Source of the DNA: Thermonema rossianum DSM 10300 | GTDB lineage: Bacteria; Bacteroidota; Bacteroidia; Cytophagales; Thermonemataceae | Assembly: GCF_000426825.1 (NCBI RefSeq) | Contig: NZ_AUGC01000016.1 | Coordinates: 1-55,259, forward strand | DNA: 55,259 nt | Direction: 5' to 3' | Shown: one piece after another, positions 34,584 through 42,958 of the stretch | Layout of the letters: each line of letters starts with the position of its first letter | How positions within the stretch are numbered: position 1 is the first letter of the stretch | Made by a program: the position numbers and the translations under genes | Notes under the pieces: model-generated | What the model was told of the DNA's origin: nothing | Seen by the model: only the letters and a program-made list of their open reading frames with translations | The model's database searches: none

Positions 34584-36548
34584 ATGAGCAGTGTTTTTTT
34601 GCGCTTTGGAGTCGTTTTTTTCATACTTTACTTGTCAATAGTTCAGAGTTACGCACAAATTGACAAGGTAAACAAGGAGTCTTTTGTTATCAAGTCCGAC
34701 AGTGTGCTGGCTCGATATAAGGGAAGTACTTTTGCTTTCCCTTATGTGAACAAGCGTACCTACTACTACAACGAAAAGGAGTTGGAGAGTATTCGCCGGG
34801 CCTTTCGTAAGCGTGACTTTGAAGAAGCTTATAAGCTTCTTTACCGTTATGTCATGAATTTTGGAGTAGAAAACTTCTATCGCGATACCGACTTGTTGTG
34901 GCAGTTGGGCAAGCTGATGGAGCTGTTCGACGACATAGAACTTGCCAAAAGTATGTATCGCATCGTATTGAAGCACCACAGGGGGCCCAACGTGCGTCAA
35001 ATGGAATTATATTATGACTCGCTCACCATCAACGACCGGGACTATTATGTGCCTTTGGAGTATTATTATGAATTGGTAGAATACCGCAAGCTTATCGATA
35101 CCTTGCGTCCACCGCAAGGCGTTTTGCTCAATATGGGCGATTGGGTCAACTCATTGGCACCCGACTATGCCCCTGCCATCAGCCCCTCGGGCAATTTGTT
35201 GATTTTTACTTCCAAACGAAACAAAAGAAAGACGGCCACCGGCGAAGAAGTGCCCAATGAAGATATTTTCTTCTGCCGCAAGGTAGATGATTACTGGGAT
35301 ATGGCAGAAGAGTTCAAAGGCTTGAACACGATTTACAACGAAGGGTCTGCCCATATTTCCAAAGACGGTAAAACCATTTACTTCTCCCGTTGCGAAGCCC
35401 CCGATGGCTACGGCAACTGCGATTTGTATGTGGCTTATTTGCAAGCCGACAGCACTTGGCGTGTGGAAAACTTGGGGCCCAATGTAAACAGTGTGGCTTG
35501 GGATTCGCATCCCTCTTTGTCTCATAACGAAGACACTCTTTACTTCGCTTCTGACCGCATCGGTGGTTTTGGGCTTTCCGATATTTACTTTACCTATAAA
35601 CTACCGGATGGAACATGGGCACCGGCGCAAAACTTAGGCCCAACCATCAACACGCGGCGCAATGAAGTCAGCCCTTTTATGCATCCGGTGTATGACGTCC
35701 TTTACTTTAGTTCGGATGGTCATTTGGTGAACTTTGGCAGCTTCGATATTTACAAAGCTTACCGGGTAGGGGGGCGCTGGCAAGAGCCTATCAATATTGG
35801 TCCTTTGGTGAATGGGGCCGGCAGTGAGTACTACTTCGCTATAGACCCCAAAGCTGAGTATTTGTACTATGCCCGTTCCGAACCGGAGGATATAGAAAAT
35901 CTGGACCTTTACTCTTTTCCGCTGCCTATGGAAGCGCAGCCCGAAGCAACCACTTTGTTCAAAGGCTATGTGGTGGACTCTGAAACGGGCAACCCCTTTC
36001 AAGGCATTGTGGCTGTTATTGACTTAGACAACGGCATTGAAATTGCCCCAAAATATTTGCGCCCCGATGGCTCTTATGAATTCGACTTGATAAAAAACAA
36101 CAACTACCTGGTCATTATTACCGGCGAGGATTTCTTCCGCATACAACAGCGCTTCTATCTGGAAGGTGACACAACCATTACCTTGAAGGCTACTTCCCTT
36201 AAATTCCGTAAGTTCCAGTTTGCGTCTATTGAATTCGAACCGGGAAAAGCCGATATCTTGCCGGAAATGGAGCCCGACTTAGACAAGGTGGTTCTTTTCT
36301 TGGCAGATAACCCCACCGTGCGCCTGCGCATTTCCGGTCATACCGACTCGGACGGAAACGAGCAATTCAACCTGGAGCTTTCTAAGCGGCGTGCCGAAGC
36401 CATTCGTAACTATATCCTTCAAAAAGGCAATTTCCCGCCCGACCGGATCGAAGCCGTAGGCTATGGCAGCACGCGCCCCTTGGTGCCCGAAGTGACCGAA
36501 GAAGATAAGCGGCGCAACCGCAGGGTTGAGTTTGAAGTTATTAACTAA
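34584..36548 (+). CDS. PorE-like OmpA protein (TPR, PD40 propeller, CRD, OmpA)
   Basis: A 654-residue protein with a signal peptide cleaved after SYA. It has TPR-like helices (about 50-130), PD40/WD40-like blades (about 190-430; ISPSGNLLIFTSKRN, HISKDGKTIYFSR), a carboxypeptidase-regulatory fold (about 455-520; GYVVDSETGNPFQG) and a C-terminal OmpA domain from about 550 (FEPGKADILPE, GHTDSDG, LSKRRAEAI). This order matches PorE, the type IX secretion protein that holds the machine to peptidoglycan, but the P. gingivalis protein is a lipoprotein and this one is not. A paralogue lies at 52653. Confidence 0.85.
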   Translation: MSSVFLRFGVVFFILYLSIVQSYAQIDKVNKESFVIKSDSVLARYKGSTFAFPYVNKRTYYYNEKELESIRRAFRKRDFEEAYKLLYRYVMNFGVENFYRDTDLLWQLGKLMELFDDIELAKSMYRIVLKHHRGPNVRQMELYYDSLTINDRDYYVPLEYYYELVEYRKLIDTLRPPQGVLLNMGDWVNSLAPDYAPAISPSGNLLIFTSKRNKRKTATGEEVPNEDIFFCRKVDDYWDMAEEFKGLNTIYNEGSAHISKDGKTIYFSRCEAPDGYGNCDLYVAYLQADSTWRVENLGPNVNSVAWDSHPSLSHNEDTLYFASDRIGGFGLSDIYFTYKLPDGTWAPAQNLGPTINTRRNEVSPFMHPVYDVLYFSSDGHLVNFGSFDIYKAYRVGGRWQEPINIGPLVNGAGSEYYFAIDPKAEYLYYARSEPEDIENLDLYSFPLPMEAQPEATTLFKGYVVDSETGNPFQGIVAVIDLDNGIEIAPKYLRPDGSYEFDLIKNNNYLVIITGEDFFRIQQRFYLEGDTTITLKATSLKFRKFQFASIEFEPGKADILPEMEPDLDKVVLFLADNPTVRLRISGHTDSDGNEQFNLELSKRRAEAIRNYILQKGNFPPDRIEAVGYGSTRPLVPEVTEEDKRRNRRVEFEVIN

Positions 36549-36628
36549 GTGCTCAATTTTAAACAGTGGCGCTGCTATCATTCTTTCATGAAGTGCACTA
36601 AGCAATACAAACCAAAACACCTTCGGTT

Positions 36629-36820
36629 ATGGGAAAAATAGAAAAAGTCATTTATCTGATTGCAGCGGTAGCTATTATTCTGTTGGCACTCCGCTTCATT
36701 ATGGGGATTCTGAAAATAGCCATTGTACTTGCCGGTATCGGGTTTGTAGTTTTTTTGATATACAATCTGTTGCAAGACAACGACGAGGCTAAAAACAAAG
36801 CCGGAAATGATGACTTATGA
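36629..36820 (+). CDS. Small membrane protein upstream of xerD
   Basis: A 63-residue protein with two hydrophobic helices (7-24 and 28-46) and an acidic, lysine-dotted C-terminus. Not recognised. Its last four bases overlap the start of the recombinase gene (ATGA), so the two are translationally coupled and in one operon. Confidence 0.7.
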   Translation: MGKIEKVIYLIAAVAIILLALRFIMGILKIAIVLAGIGFVVFLIYNLLQDNDEAKNKAGNDDL

Positions 36821-37776
36821 CAGAAACACTTGCCAAACAGTGGGATTTATACATAGAGCGCTTTAAAAACTATCTTTCGGCCGAACGGGCGCTGTCTGCC
36901 AATTCGGTGCAGGCCTACGTGCGCGATGTGCGCAAGCTGAAGGCATATGCCGTGGAGGTGCTGAAGCCGGCAGCAGGCCCTTTCAGCTTACATACCGAGC
37001 AGCTGTCCGGCTTTTTGTACTATCTGAACCGGGAGCTACAGGTAGCCGAGCGCTCACAGGCTCGCATCTTGTCCGGCATCAAAGCTTTTTACCGCTTTCT
37101 GCAGCTCGAAGATTTGATATCGGAAGACCCCGCCGTGTTGCTTGAGGCGCCCAAGCTGGGGCGGCGCCTGCCCGATACGCTCAGTGTGGAGGAAATAGAT
37201 GCTATTTTGTCGGCTATTGACCTCTCTACTGATGAAGGCTTGCGCAATAGAGCCATGTTGGAAGTGCTCTACAGCTGTGGGCTGCGTGTCTCGGAGCTCA
37301 TCGAGCTGAAAACAGGGAACCTCTATTGGGAGATAGGCTTTTTAAAAGTGATAGGTAAAGGCGATAAAGAGCGTTTTGTGCCCATAGGCAGCAGTGCCCG
37401 CAAATACTTGAAGTTGTATTTAGACACCGTGCGCAAGCATGTAAAAGAGAAAAAGGGGCATGAAGAATATGTGTTCCTGAACCGGCGAGGCACCAAGCTA
37501 ACGCGTGTTTATGTGTTTACTATCATCAAAGAGCTGGCAAAGATTGCCGGTATTCAAAAAAAAGTGAGCCCTCACACTTTCAGACACTCGTTTGCCACGC
37601 ATCTGATAGAGGGGGGCGCCGACTTGCGTGCTGTGCAGGAGATGCTGGGGCACGAGTCCATTACCACCACCGAAGTGTATATTCATTTGGATATGGACTA
37701 TCTGCGCGATACTGTCCATCGTTTTCACCCCCGAAACCAACGACAGACAGGCGAGCGCACAAAAAAGGCAGACTAA
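36817..37776 (+). CDS. xerD: Tyrosine recombinase XerD/XerC
   Basis: A 319-residue recombinase that resolves chromosome dimers at dif. Core-binding domain (10-100), then the catalytic domain with Arg157, Lys181, His253, Arg256, His279 and the nucleophile Tyr288. The motifs HTFRHSFATHL and LGHESITTTEVYIH are those of housekeeping Xer proteins. No attachment repeats or cargo genes suggest a mobile integrase. The gene ends in a 4-bp overlap with the opposing bifunctional nuclease gene. Confidence 0.92.
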   Translation: MTETLAKQWDLYIERFKNYLSAERALSANSVQAYVRDVRKLKAYAVEVLKPAAGPFSLHTEQLSGFLYYLNRELQVAERSQARILSGIKAFYRFLQLEDLISEDPAVLLEAPKLGRRLPDTLSVEEIDAILSAIDLSTDEGLRNRAMLEVLYSCGLRVSELIELKTGNLYWEIGFLKVIGKGDKERFVPIGSSARKYLKLYLDTVRKHVKEKKGHEEYVFLNRRGTKLTRVYVFTIIKELAKIAGIQKKVSPHTFRHSFATHLIEGGADLRAVQEMLGHESITTTEVYIHLDMDYLRDTVHRFHPRNQRQTGERTKKAD

Positions 37777-38360
37777 TTGCGGCGGTTCAACTCGTCCCGT
37801 ATCTTGGCGGCTCTTTCGTAGTCTTCTTTTTCGAGCGCCTCTTCCAACATTTTTTGAAGCTGGTCGGTAGGCAGATGCTTTAGCTGCTCTTCAAAGCTTT
37901 CGGGGCGTTCGCCTGCCTCCACTTCTTCTTCCATTCCTTGCTCTTCATCTTCGGTATTGATGACAATGCCGGCTTCGTCCATAACAGATTCTTCGGCATA
38001 AATGGGGGCATTGAAGCGGATGGCAATGGCAATGGCATCAGAAGGGCGTGCATCGATTACCTCTGTTTGTCCGTCGCGCTCGCAAACCAGTTGGGCATAA
38101 AACACCCCCTCGCGAAGATCGGAAATGATGACTTCGCGCACCGATATGTCGAAAGCTTCTGCCAAACTGCGGAAGAGGTCGTGTGTCATGGGGCGGTTGG
38201 GGCGTATTTTTTCTATCTCTATGGCAATGGCTTGTGCTTCAAACATGCCAATGATAATAGGGAGGCGCCGGTTACCGTTCACTTCGCCCAAAATAAGCGC
38301 AAAAGAACCGGTTTGCGCTTGGCTGTTCGACAAACCTAATATTTCTAACTCTACTTGCAC
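37773..38360 (-). CDS. Bifunctional nuclease (BFN) domain protein with UVR motif
   Basis: A 195-residue protein. Residues 1-130 form the DUF151/BFN fold (LPIIIGMFEAQAIAIEIEK, RPMTHDLF, DARPSDAIAIAIR). The last 35 residues are a UvrB/C helical hairpin (DYERAAKIRDELN), joined by a glutamate-rich linker. In other organisms BFN proteins have DNase and RNase activity; the UVR motif is a protein-contact helix. A minus-strand TATATTTG (38427-38420) may drive it. Confidence 0.9.
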   Translation of the reverse strand: MQVELEILGLSNSQAQTGSFALILGEVNGNRRLPIIIGMFEAQAIAIEIEKIRPNRPMTHDLFRSLAEAFDISVREVIISDLREGVFYAQLVCERDGQTEVIDARPSDAIAIAIRFNAPIYAEESVMDEAGIVINTEDEEQGMEEEVEAGERPESFEEQLKHLPTDQLQKMLEEALEKEDYERAAKIRDELNRRN

Positions 38361-38460
38361 GGTTATTTTCGTTTTTTAAGGTTACAATCAAAAAAGCCTT
38401 GCCAAGCCTTTCCGGCTTGCAAATATAAAAGAGTTGGATGATTTTACGCCTAAAAATACA

Positions 38461-38492
38461 AAAAGAGGCAGCCTTCTACAAGACTGCCTCTT
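38461..38492 (-). terminator. etfBA terminator
   Basis: On the minus strand AAGAGGCAG (38492-38484) pairs with CTGCCTCTT (38471-38463), followed by TTTGTATTTT. It lies 25 bp past the etfA stop. Confidence 0.9.
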
Positions 38493-38517
38493 GAAAATAT
38501 GCTATTGAAGTGCATCC

Positions 38518-39495
38518 CTATTTGCCTAAGCGTTTTTTGAGGGCTTCGGTTAGTTTGGGCACCACTTCAAAGGCATCGCCCACAATGCCGTAGTCGGCGG
38601 CTTTGAAGAAAGGTGCTTCGGGGTCTTTGTTGATTACTACAATGCACTTCGAGGAGTTTACACCGGCCAAGTGCTGAATAGCGCCCGATATACCGATGGC
38701 TATGTAAAGGTTCGGACTTACTTTTACACCGGTTTGGCCTACGTGCTCATGGTGCGGGCGCCAGCCCATGTCCGATACAGGCTTGGAACAGCCGGTAGCA
38801 GCACCCAGCACTTTCGCCAGCTCTTCAATCATGCCCCAGTTTTCGGGTCCTTTCAGGCCGCGGCCACCCGATACCACGATGTCGGCTTCGGGCAATGATA
38901 TTTCGTCGCTGGCTTTTTCTACCTTCACTGTTTTTACACGGTTGAAGAGCGCGTCATCCAGATTGGGGCTGAAAGCTTCGATGCTTGCCTTTGCATCGGT
39001 TTTTTCTACCGGAAGAATATTTTTCTTGATGGCAATGATTTGCTTTTCGCCTTTCAAGATGGTGTAGGCAAATGCTTTGCCGGTATATACACTGCGTTTC
39101 ACTTTCAAGTAATCGCCTTCTTTGGCAGGCAACTCTACCACATTGCCGGCAAAGGCGGCTTTGAAACGGCCGGCTACACGGGCAGCTACCGGGTCGCCCA
39201 ACGACGACTTGGCCATCACGATTACCTGTGCACCGCTGGCTTCTACGGCTTGTGCCAAAGTTTCGGCATATGCCAACAGGTTCACTTGGTTGAGGCGGCT
39301 GTCGGCAGCGTGCATCACTTTCTGAGCACCATAGCCACCAATAGCTTCGAGCTCTTCTTGGGGCAGCTCGCCCAGCACCAAGGCGGTGGCACTTCCGCCA
39401 ACCATTTCGGCTACTTTAGCACCATAGGCTACAGCTTCCAAAGACGAAGGCTTTACTTTGCCTTCATTGGTTTCAACAAATATTAAAACTGACAT
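38518..39495 (-). CDS. etfA: Electron transfer flavoprotein, alpha subunit
   Basis: A 325-residue subunit carrying FAD. The C-terminal half has the FAD-binding sequences SGGRGLKGPENW, the GCSKPVSDMGW turn, GQTGVKVSPNLYIAIGISGAIQH and a DPEAPFF turn typical of EtfA. With EtfB it passes electrons from acyl-CoA and other dehydrogenases to the quinone pool. It follows etfB by 38 bp and ends at a strong terminator. Confidence 0.97.
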   Translation of the reverse strand: MSVLIFVETNEGKVKPSSLEAVAYGAKVAEMVGGSATALVLGELPQEELEAIGGYGAQKVMHAADSRLNQVNLLAYAETLAQAVEASGAQVIVMAKSSLGDPVAARVAGRFKAAFAGNVVELPAKEGDYLKVKRSVYTGKAFAYTILKGEKQIIAIKKNILPVEKTDAKASIEAFSPNLDDALFNRVKTVKVEKASDEISLPEADIVVSGGRGLKGPENWGMIEELAKVLGAATGCSKPVSDMGWRPHHEHVGQTGVKVSPNLYIAIGISGAIQHLAGVNSSKCIVVINKDPEAPFFKAADYGIVGDAFEVVPKLTEALKKRLGK

Positions 39496-39533
39496 ATTTC
39501 GTTCCGTTTTTGAGGTTCAGAAAAGAATGTAGA

Positions 39534-40271
39534 TTAGAGTACTTTGGCTTCGTTTTGCAGCAAGTCGATAAGCTCTTCCACATTGTCGGGATCGATGAGC
39601 TTGCACTCTTTGCGCGGCGGAGGCAACTCGAAGCTGTCGGTTTCGGTCAGTACATCTTCGGCAAACGGAGGCAATACTTGCAGCGGTTTGGTACGTGCCG
39701 ACATGATACCGCGCATGTTAGGTATTTTCCACTCGGCAATAGGCTCTTGGCAGCCCAATACCAACGGCAATTCGGCTTCGAGATACTCTTTACCACCTTC
39801 AATTTCACGGGCCATCTTGGCTACATTGCCTTCGATGTCGAGTTTCATTACCGGCGACAAGGCGGGAATTCCCAGCATTTCACCTACGATGCCGTGCACT
39901 ACACCGCCGTTGAAGTCGATAGACTCGCGCCCCATCAAAATCAGGTCATAGTTGTTTTGCTTGGCAACGGCTGCAATCTGCTGAGCCACAAAGTAAGAAT
40001 CGGTAGGCTCGGCATCGATGCGGATGGCATCGTCGGCACCCAAAGCCAATGCTTTGCGGATGGTAGGCTCGGTTTCGGCTGTTCCTACGTTCAGGATGGT
40101 CACCGAAGCGCCCAGTTCGTTTTTGAGGTCTATGGCACGCGAAAGTGCATAATCATCGTAAGGACCAATCACAAACTGCACGCCGTTTTTGTCGAGTTGC
40201 TTGTTGTCCGGAGTGAATTTAATTTTGGTGGTGGTGTCCGGAACATGCGTAATACACACTAATATTTTCAT
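39534..40271 (-). CDS. etfB: Electron transfer flavoprotein, beta subunit
   Basis: A 245-residue subunit that binds AMP and contacts partner dehydrogenases. The opening MKILVCITHVPDTTTKIKF, the DDYALSRAIDLK segment and GRESIDFNGG are standard. It is the first gene of etfBA. A TATTTTTG -7 candidate lies at 40354-40347 on the minus strand, touching the start of the divergent TPR gene. Confidence 0.97.
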   Translation of the reverse strand: MKILVCITHVPDTTTKIKFTPDNKQLDKNGVQFVIGPYDDYALSRAIDLKNELGASVTILNVGTAETEPTIRKALALGADDAIRIDAEPTDSYFVAQQIAAVAKQNNYDLILMGRESIDFNGGVVHGIVGEMLGIPALSPVMKLDIEGNVAKMAREIEGGKEYLEAELPLVLGCQEPIAEWKIPNMRGIMSARTKPLQVLPPFAEDVLTETDSFELPPPRKECKLIDPDNVEELIDLLQNEAKVL

Positions 40272-40356
40272 AGGTTTGCGTTTTATGTTTGTTTGTGTTG
40301 CATAACTCCTTGTGCAGCCGTGAAGTTACAGAATATAGCTTAAATACAAAAATAGT

Positions 40357-40680
40357 ATGCATGACGAACGTATAAGAAAATTGAAAGAAATGTTGGCAGA
40401 GTCGCCGGACGATCCCTTCTTGTATTATGCTTTGGCGATGGAATATCAGCAAGCAGCCCCCCAAGAAGCACTGGCTTATTTGGAGCAGCTGCGGCAGCGT
40501 TTTCCGCATTACGCACCCACCTATTATGCGTTGGCGCATCTGTATTGGGACCTGGGGCAACTGGCACAGGCACGTGCCGTATTTGAAGAGGGCATAGAGG
40601 TATGCCGGCAGGCAGGTGAATCCAAACTTTTGACCGAATTGCAAACGGCTTTCCGGACTTTCTTGTTAGAAGAAGAGTAA
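40357..40680 (+). CDS. Small TPR protein
   Basis: A 107-residue soluble protein of two to three TPR units (PDDPFLYYALAMEYQQ, APTYYALAHLYWDLGQLAQARAVFEEGI). Such proteins act as adaptors; the partner is unknown. It is followed 11 bp later by a small membrane protein and then an RluA enzyme, probably one operon. Confidence 0.85.
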   Translation: MHDERIRKLKEMLAESPDDPFLYYALAMEYQQAAPQEALAYLEQLRQRFPHYAPTYYALAHLYWDLGQLAQARAVFEEGIEVCRQAGESKLLTELQTAFRTFLLEEE

Positions 40681-40691
40681 AGTTTTTAGTT

Positions 40692-40919
40692 TTGTGGAAC
40701 TTAAACCCGGAAGCTGTGCTTAAACTTCTCATCATTCTTTTTGGCATTGGCTACCTGCTGTATTGGACAGGCAAGGTGGCTGTACAGTTTTTCATAGGTT
40801 ATCATAGCAAAGATTTTTCAGCCGGCAGGCGCAAAGAAGACATACGAATAGACTACGTGCCACCCAAAAAGCGGTCATTCGACGGCGGCGAGTATGTCGA
40901 TTACGAGGAAGTAGAGTAA
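40692..40919 (+). CDS. Small membrane protein, DUF4834-like
   Basis: A 75-residue protein with one membrane helix (9-29) and a charged tail (RRKEDIRIDYVPPKKR, DGGEYVDYEEVE) as in the DUF4834 family of Bacteroidota. The reading frame has no ATG; TTG at 40692 is the best start, with GTG at 40716 as the alternative, which would cut the helix. Function unknown. Confidence 0.7.
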   Translation: MWNLNPEAVLKLLIILFGIGYLLYWTGKVAVQFFIGYHSKDFSAGRRKEDIRIDYVPPKKRSFDGGEYVDYEEVE

Positions 40920-40943
40920 TTTAAAAAAACAAATCAAACGACA

Positions 40944-41675
40944 ATGGGAAAGTTCTTCCGTATAGAGGAGATGATTCTTTTCGAAGACGAGCATTATATA
41001 GTTATCAATAAACCACCGTTTTTATCGAGCTTAGACGAGCGCTTTGGCGTTGACAGGAAAGTGAGTGTTTTGTCTTTAGCCCGCGATTATCACGAAGGCG
41101 CGCAGTTGTGCCATCGTTTAGATAAAGAAACATCCGGAGCATTGGTGATAGCCAAACACCCCGAAGCCTATCGCCATTTGGCCATACAGTTCGAGCACCG
41201 CGAGGTAAAAAAAGAATATCACGCTGTGGCCGAAGGGGTGCACTCGTTTGAAAATCACGTGGTCAATCTGCCCATATTTCCAAAGCCGCAAAAAGGAATT
41301 GTGCGCATCGATTGGGCACAAGGCAAGCCGGCCATTACGGTATTCAATACCTTGCGTAATTATCGTGACTATACCTTGGTGCAGTGCTTCCCCGTTACCG
41401 GGCGCTTGCACCAGATACGTATTCACTTGGCAAGCATTGGCGCCCCCATCGTATGTGACGAAACTTATGGCGGGCAATGGTTGTATTTATCCCAGCTGAA
41501 ACGCCGTTATAACTTAAAGAAAGACAGCGAAGAGTTGCCTGTCATTCAGCGCTTTGCTCTGCATGCCCATAAAATAGCCTTCCGGAATATGGACGACAGC
41601 CCGGTGGAAATAGAAGCCCCTTACCCCAAAGATTTCGCTGTATTGGTGAAGCATCTTGAACGGTGGAACTCATAG
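40944..41675 (+). CDS. RluA family pseudouridine synthase
   Basis: A 243-residue RNA-modifying enzyme converting uridine to pseudouridine in rRNA or tRNA. The catalytic Asp60 lies in HRLDKETSG. Other family motifs are INKPP (21-25) and RLHQIRIHLASIG. There is no S4 domain, so it is of the RluA/TruC-like short form. The exact target site cannot be assigned. Confidence 0.92.
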   Translation: MGKFFRIEEMILFEDEHYIVINKPPFLSSLDERFGVDRKVSVLSLARDYHEGAQLCHRLDKETSGALVIAKHPEAYRHLAIQFEHREVKKEYHAVAEGVHSFENHVVNLPIFPKPQKGIVRIDWAQGKPAITVFNTLRNYRDYTLVQCFPVTGRLHQIRIHLASIGAPIVCDETYGGQWLYLSQLKRRYNLKKDSEELPVIQRFALHAHKIAFRNMDDSPVEIEAPYPKDFAVLVKHLERWNS

Positions 41676-41689
41676 CCCGCCGGCCTGCT

Positions 41690-42934
41690 TCAGTCGAAGC
41701 GGATGGCTTTGATGGGGCGGATGCGGGCAATGACGCCGGCGGCAAGCCATAGCAGCAAGAATACAATAACCAATGCCCCTATGTTTACCCCTACGATGGA
41801 GAGCCAGTTCCATTGAATGGGCACGTAATCCATGAAGTAGTGTTTGCGGTCAAGGGGCATCAGCCGGAAAAAATACTGTACCGTAGCCAGCCCTATACCC
41901 AACAGGTTGCCCCATGCCAAGCCGGCCAGGGCAATGCGTAAGCCTTGCCATACGAAAATGCTTTTGATTTGCCGGTTGCCGGCACCCATGGCTTTGAGCA
42001 AGCCAATCATGGAGGTGCGTTCTACGATAAGAATAAACAACACGGAGATGAGATTGAAGCCAATGACTGCCACGATGATGCCCAGCAACACCCACACATT
42101 GTTGTCGAGCAATATCAGCCAGTCGAACATGTCGAAATGCTTGCTTTGGGCAGTCTCCAGATAGAGGTCCATATCCAATAGTTCGTCAATGAGAGGGAAG
42201 AACCGGGGGAAGGTGTCAAAGTCTTTAAGGAACACCTCCACGCCGGTGACCGTGTGGGCATCCCAGCCATTGAGCTTTTGAAGCAATCGTATGTCTGTAA
42301 GCAGAAAATGCTCATCAAAGAGGCTCAGGCCGGTATCGTAGATGCCTACAATGACCATTTTACGGAAGCGTGGGGGCTGTTGTATGAATGCTACCAACAA
42401 GGTGTCGCCGGTTTGCACACGCAGTGTATTGGCTATATATTCACTGACCACCACTTCAAGCGCTTCTTTGGAACCATGCCGTGCCGGCAGCCGTCCGGCA
42501 ATCAAGTTCGGGGCAAAATAGGTGCTGTCAAAATCTTGACCGATGCCTTTGAGCACCACCCCCAACACTTCATCGTTGGCACGCAAAACGGCTGCCTTTT
42601 CTATATACCGTTGCGTGTGGTGTATGCCGGGCAGTTGCCTGATGGTATCGAAACAGGGGCGGCGTGTGTCGAGTGGTGGTGGCTCGAATGAGCGATTATT
42701 GCTAAATTTGATGATGCGGGCGTGGCCGTGAAAAGCAAATAGCTTTTGCTGTATTTGCGATTTGAATCCCAGCAACACAGCAAAAGAAAGCAAAGCAATG
42801 GCAATGCCTGTTGCCAATGTGGCTGTGGCAATACGTGTGGCAGTGCGGCTGAATGCATGACGGTCAGCCGCGCGCTGCTGTAAACGGGAAGCGACCCAAC
42901 GTGCCCATTGAATCGTTCGTATAGAAGGAAGCAC
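41690..42934 (-). CDS. LolC/LolE-type ABC transporter permease
   Basis: A 414-residue inner-membrane protein with the MacB/FtsX layout: one helix near 35-55, a large periplasmic domain (60-275), and three helices in the C-terminal part (about 280-305, 325-355, 375-405). The ERTSMIGLLKAMGA motif near 310 marks the FtsX domain. It probably extracts lipoproteins towards the outer membrane, with an ATPase encoded elsewhere. The start is GTG at 42934; no ATG is available. The start lies 24 bp from that of the divergent namZ gene. Confidence 0.88.
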   Translation of the reverse strand: MLPSIRTIQWARWVASRLQQRAADRHAFSRTATRIATATLATGIAIALLSFAVLLGFKSQIQQKLFAFHGHARIIKFSNNRSFEPPPLDTRRPCFDTIRQLPGIHHTQRYIEKAAVLRANDEVLGVVLKGIGQDFDSTYFAPNLIAGRLPARHGSKEALEVVVSEYIANTLRVQTGDTLLVAFIQQPPRFRKMVIVGIYDTGLSLFDEHFLLTDIRLLQKLNGWDAHTVTGVEVFLKDFDTFPRFFPLIDELLDMDLYLETAQSKHFDMFDWLILLDNNVWVLLGIIVAVIGFNLISVLFILIVERTSMIGLLKAMGAGNRQIKSIFVWQGLRIALAGLAWGNLLGIGLATVQYFFRLMPLDRKHYFMDYVPIQWNWLSIVGVNIGALVIVFLLLWLAAGVIARIRPIKAIRFD

Positions 42935-42958
42935 AAATAAAAAAAGTTATAGCTGTCG

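Noticed and set aside
36817-37776. The tyrosine recombinase as integrase of a mobile element
   Set aside because: Its motifs are those of housekeeping XerC/D and no attachment repeats, tRNA target or cargo genes are nearby.
38385-38430. A CAAGCC/GGCTTG hairpin and TTTTTT in the leader of the nuclease gene, considered as a riboswitch or attenuator
   Set aside because: The stem is short, the T run is detached from it and no known aptamer pattern is seen.
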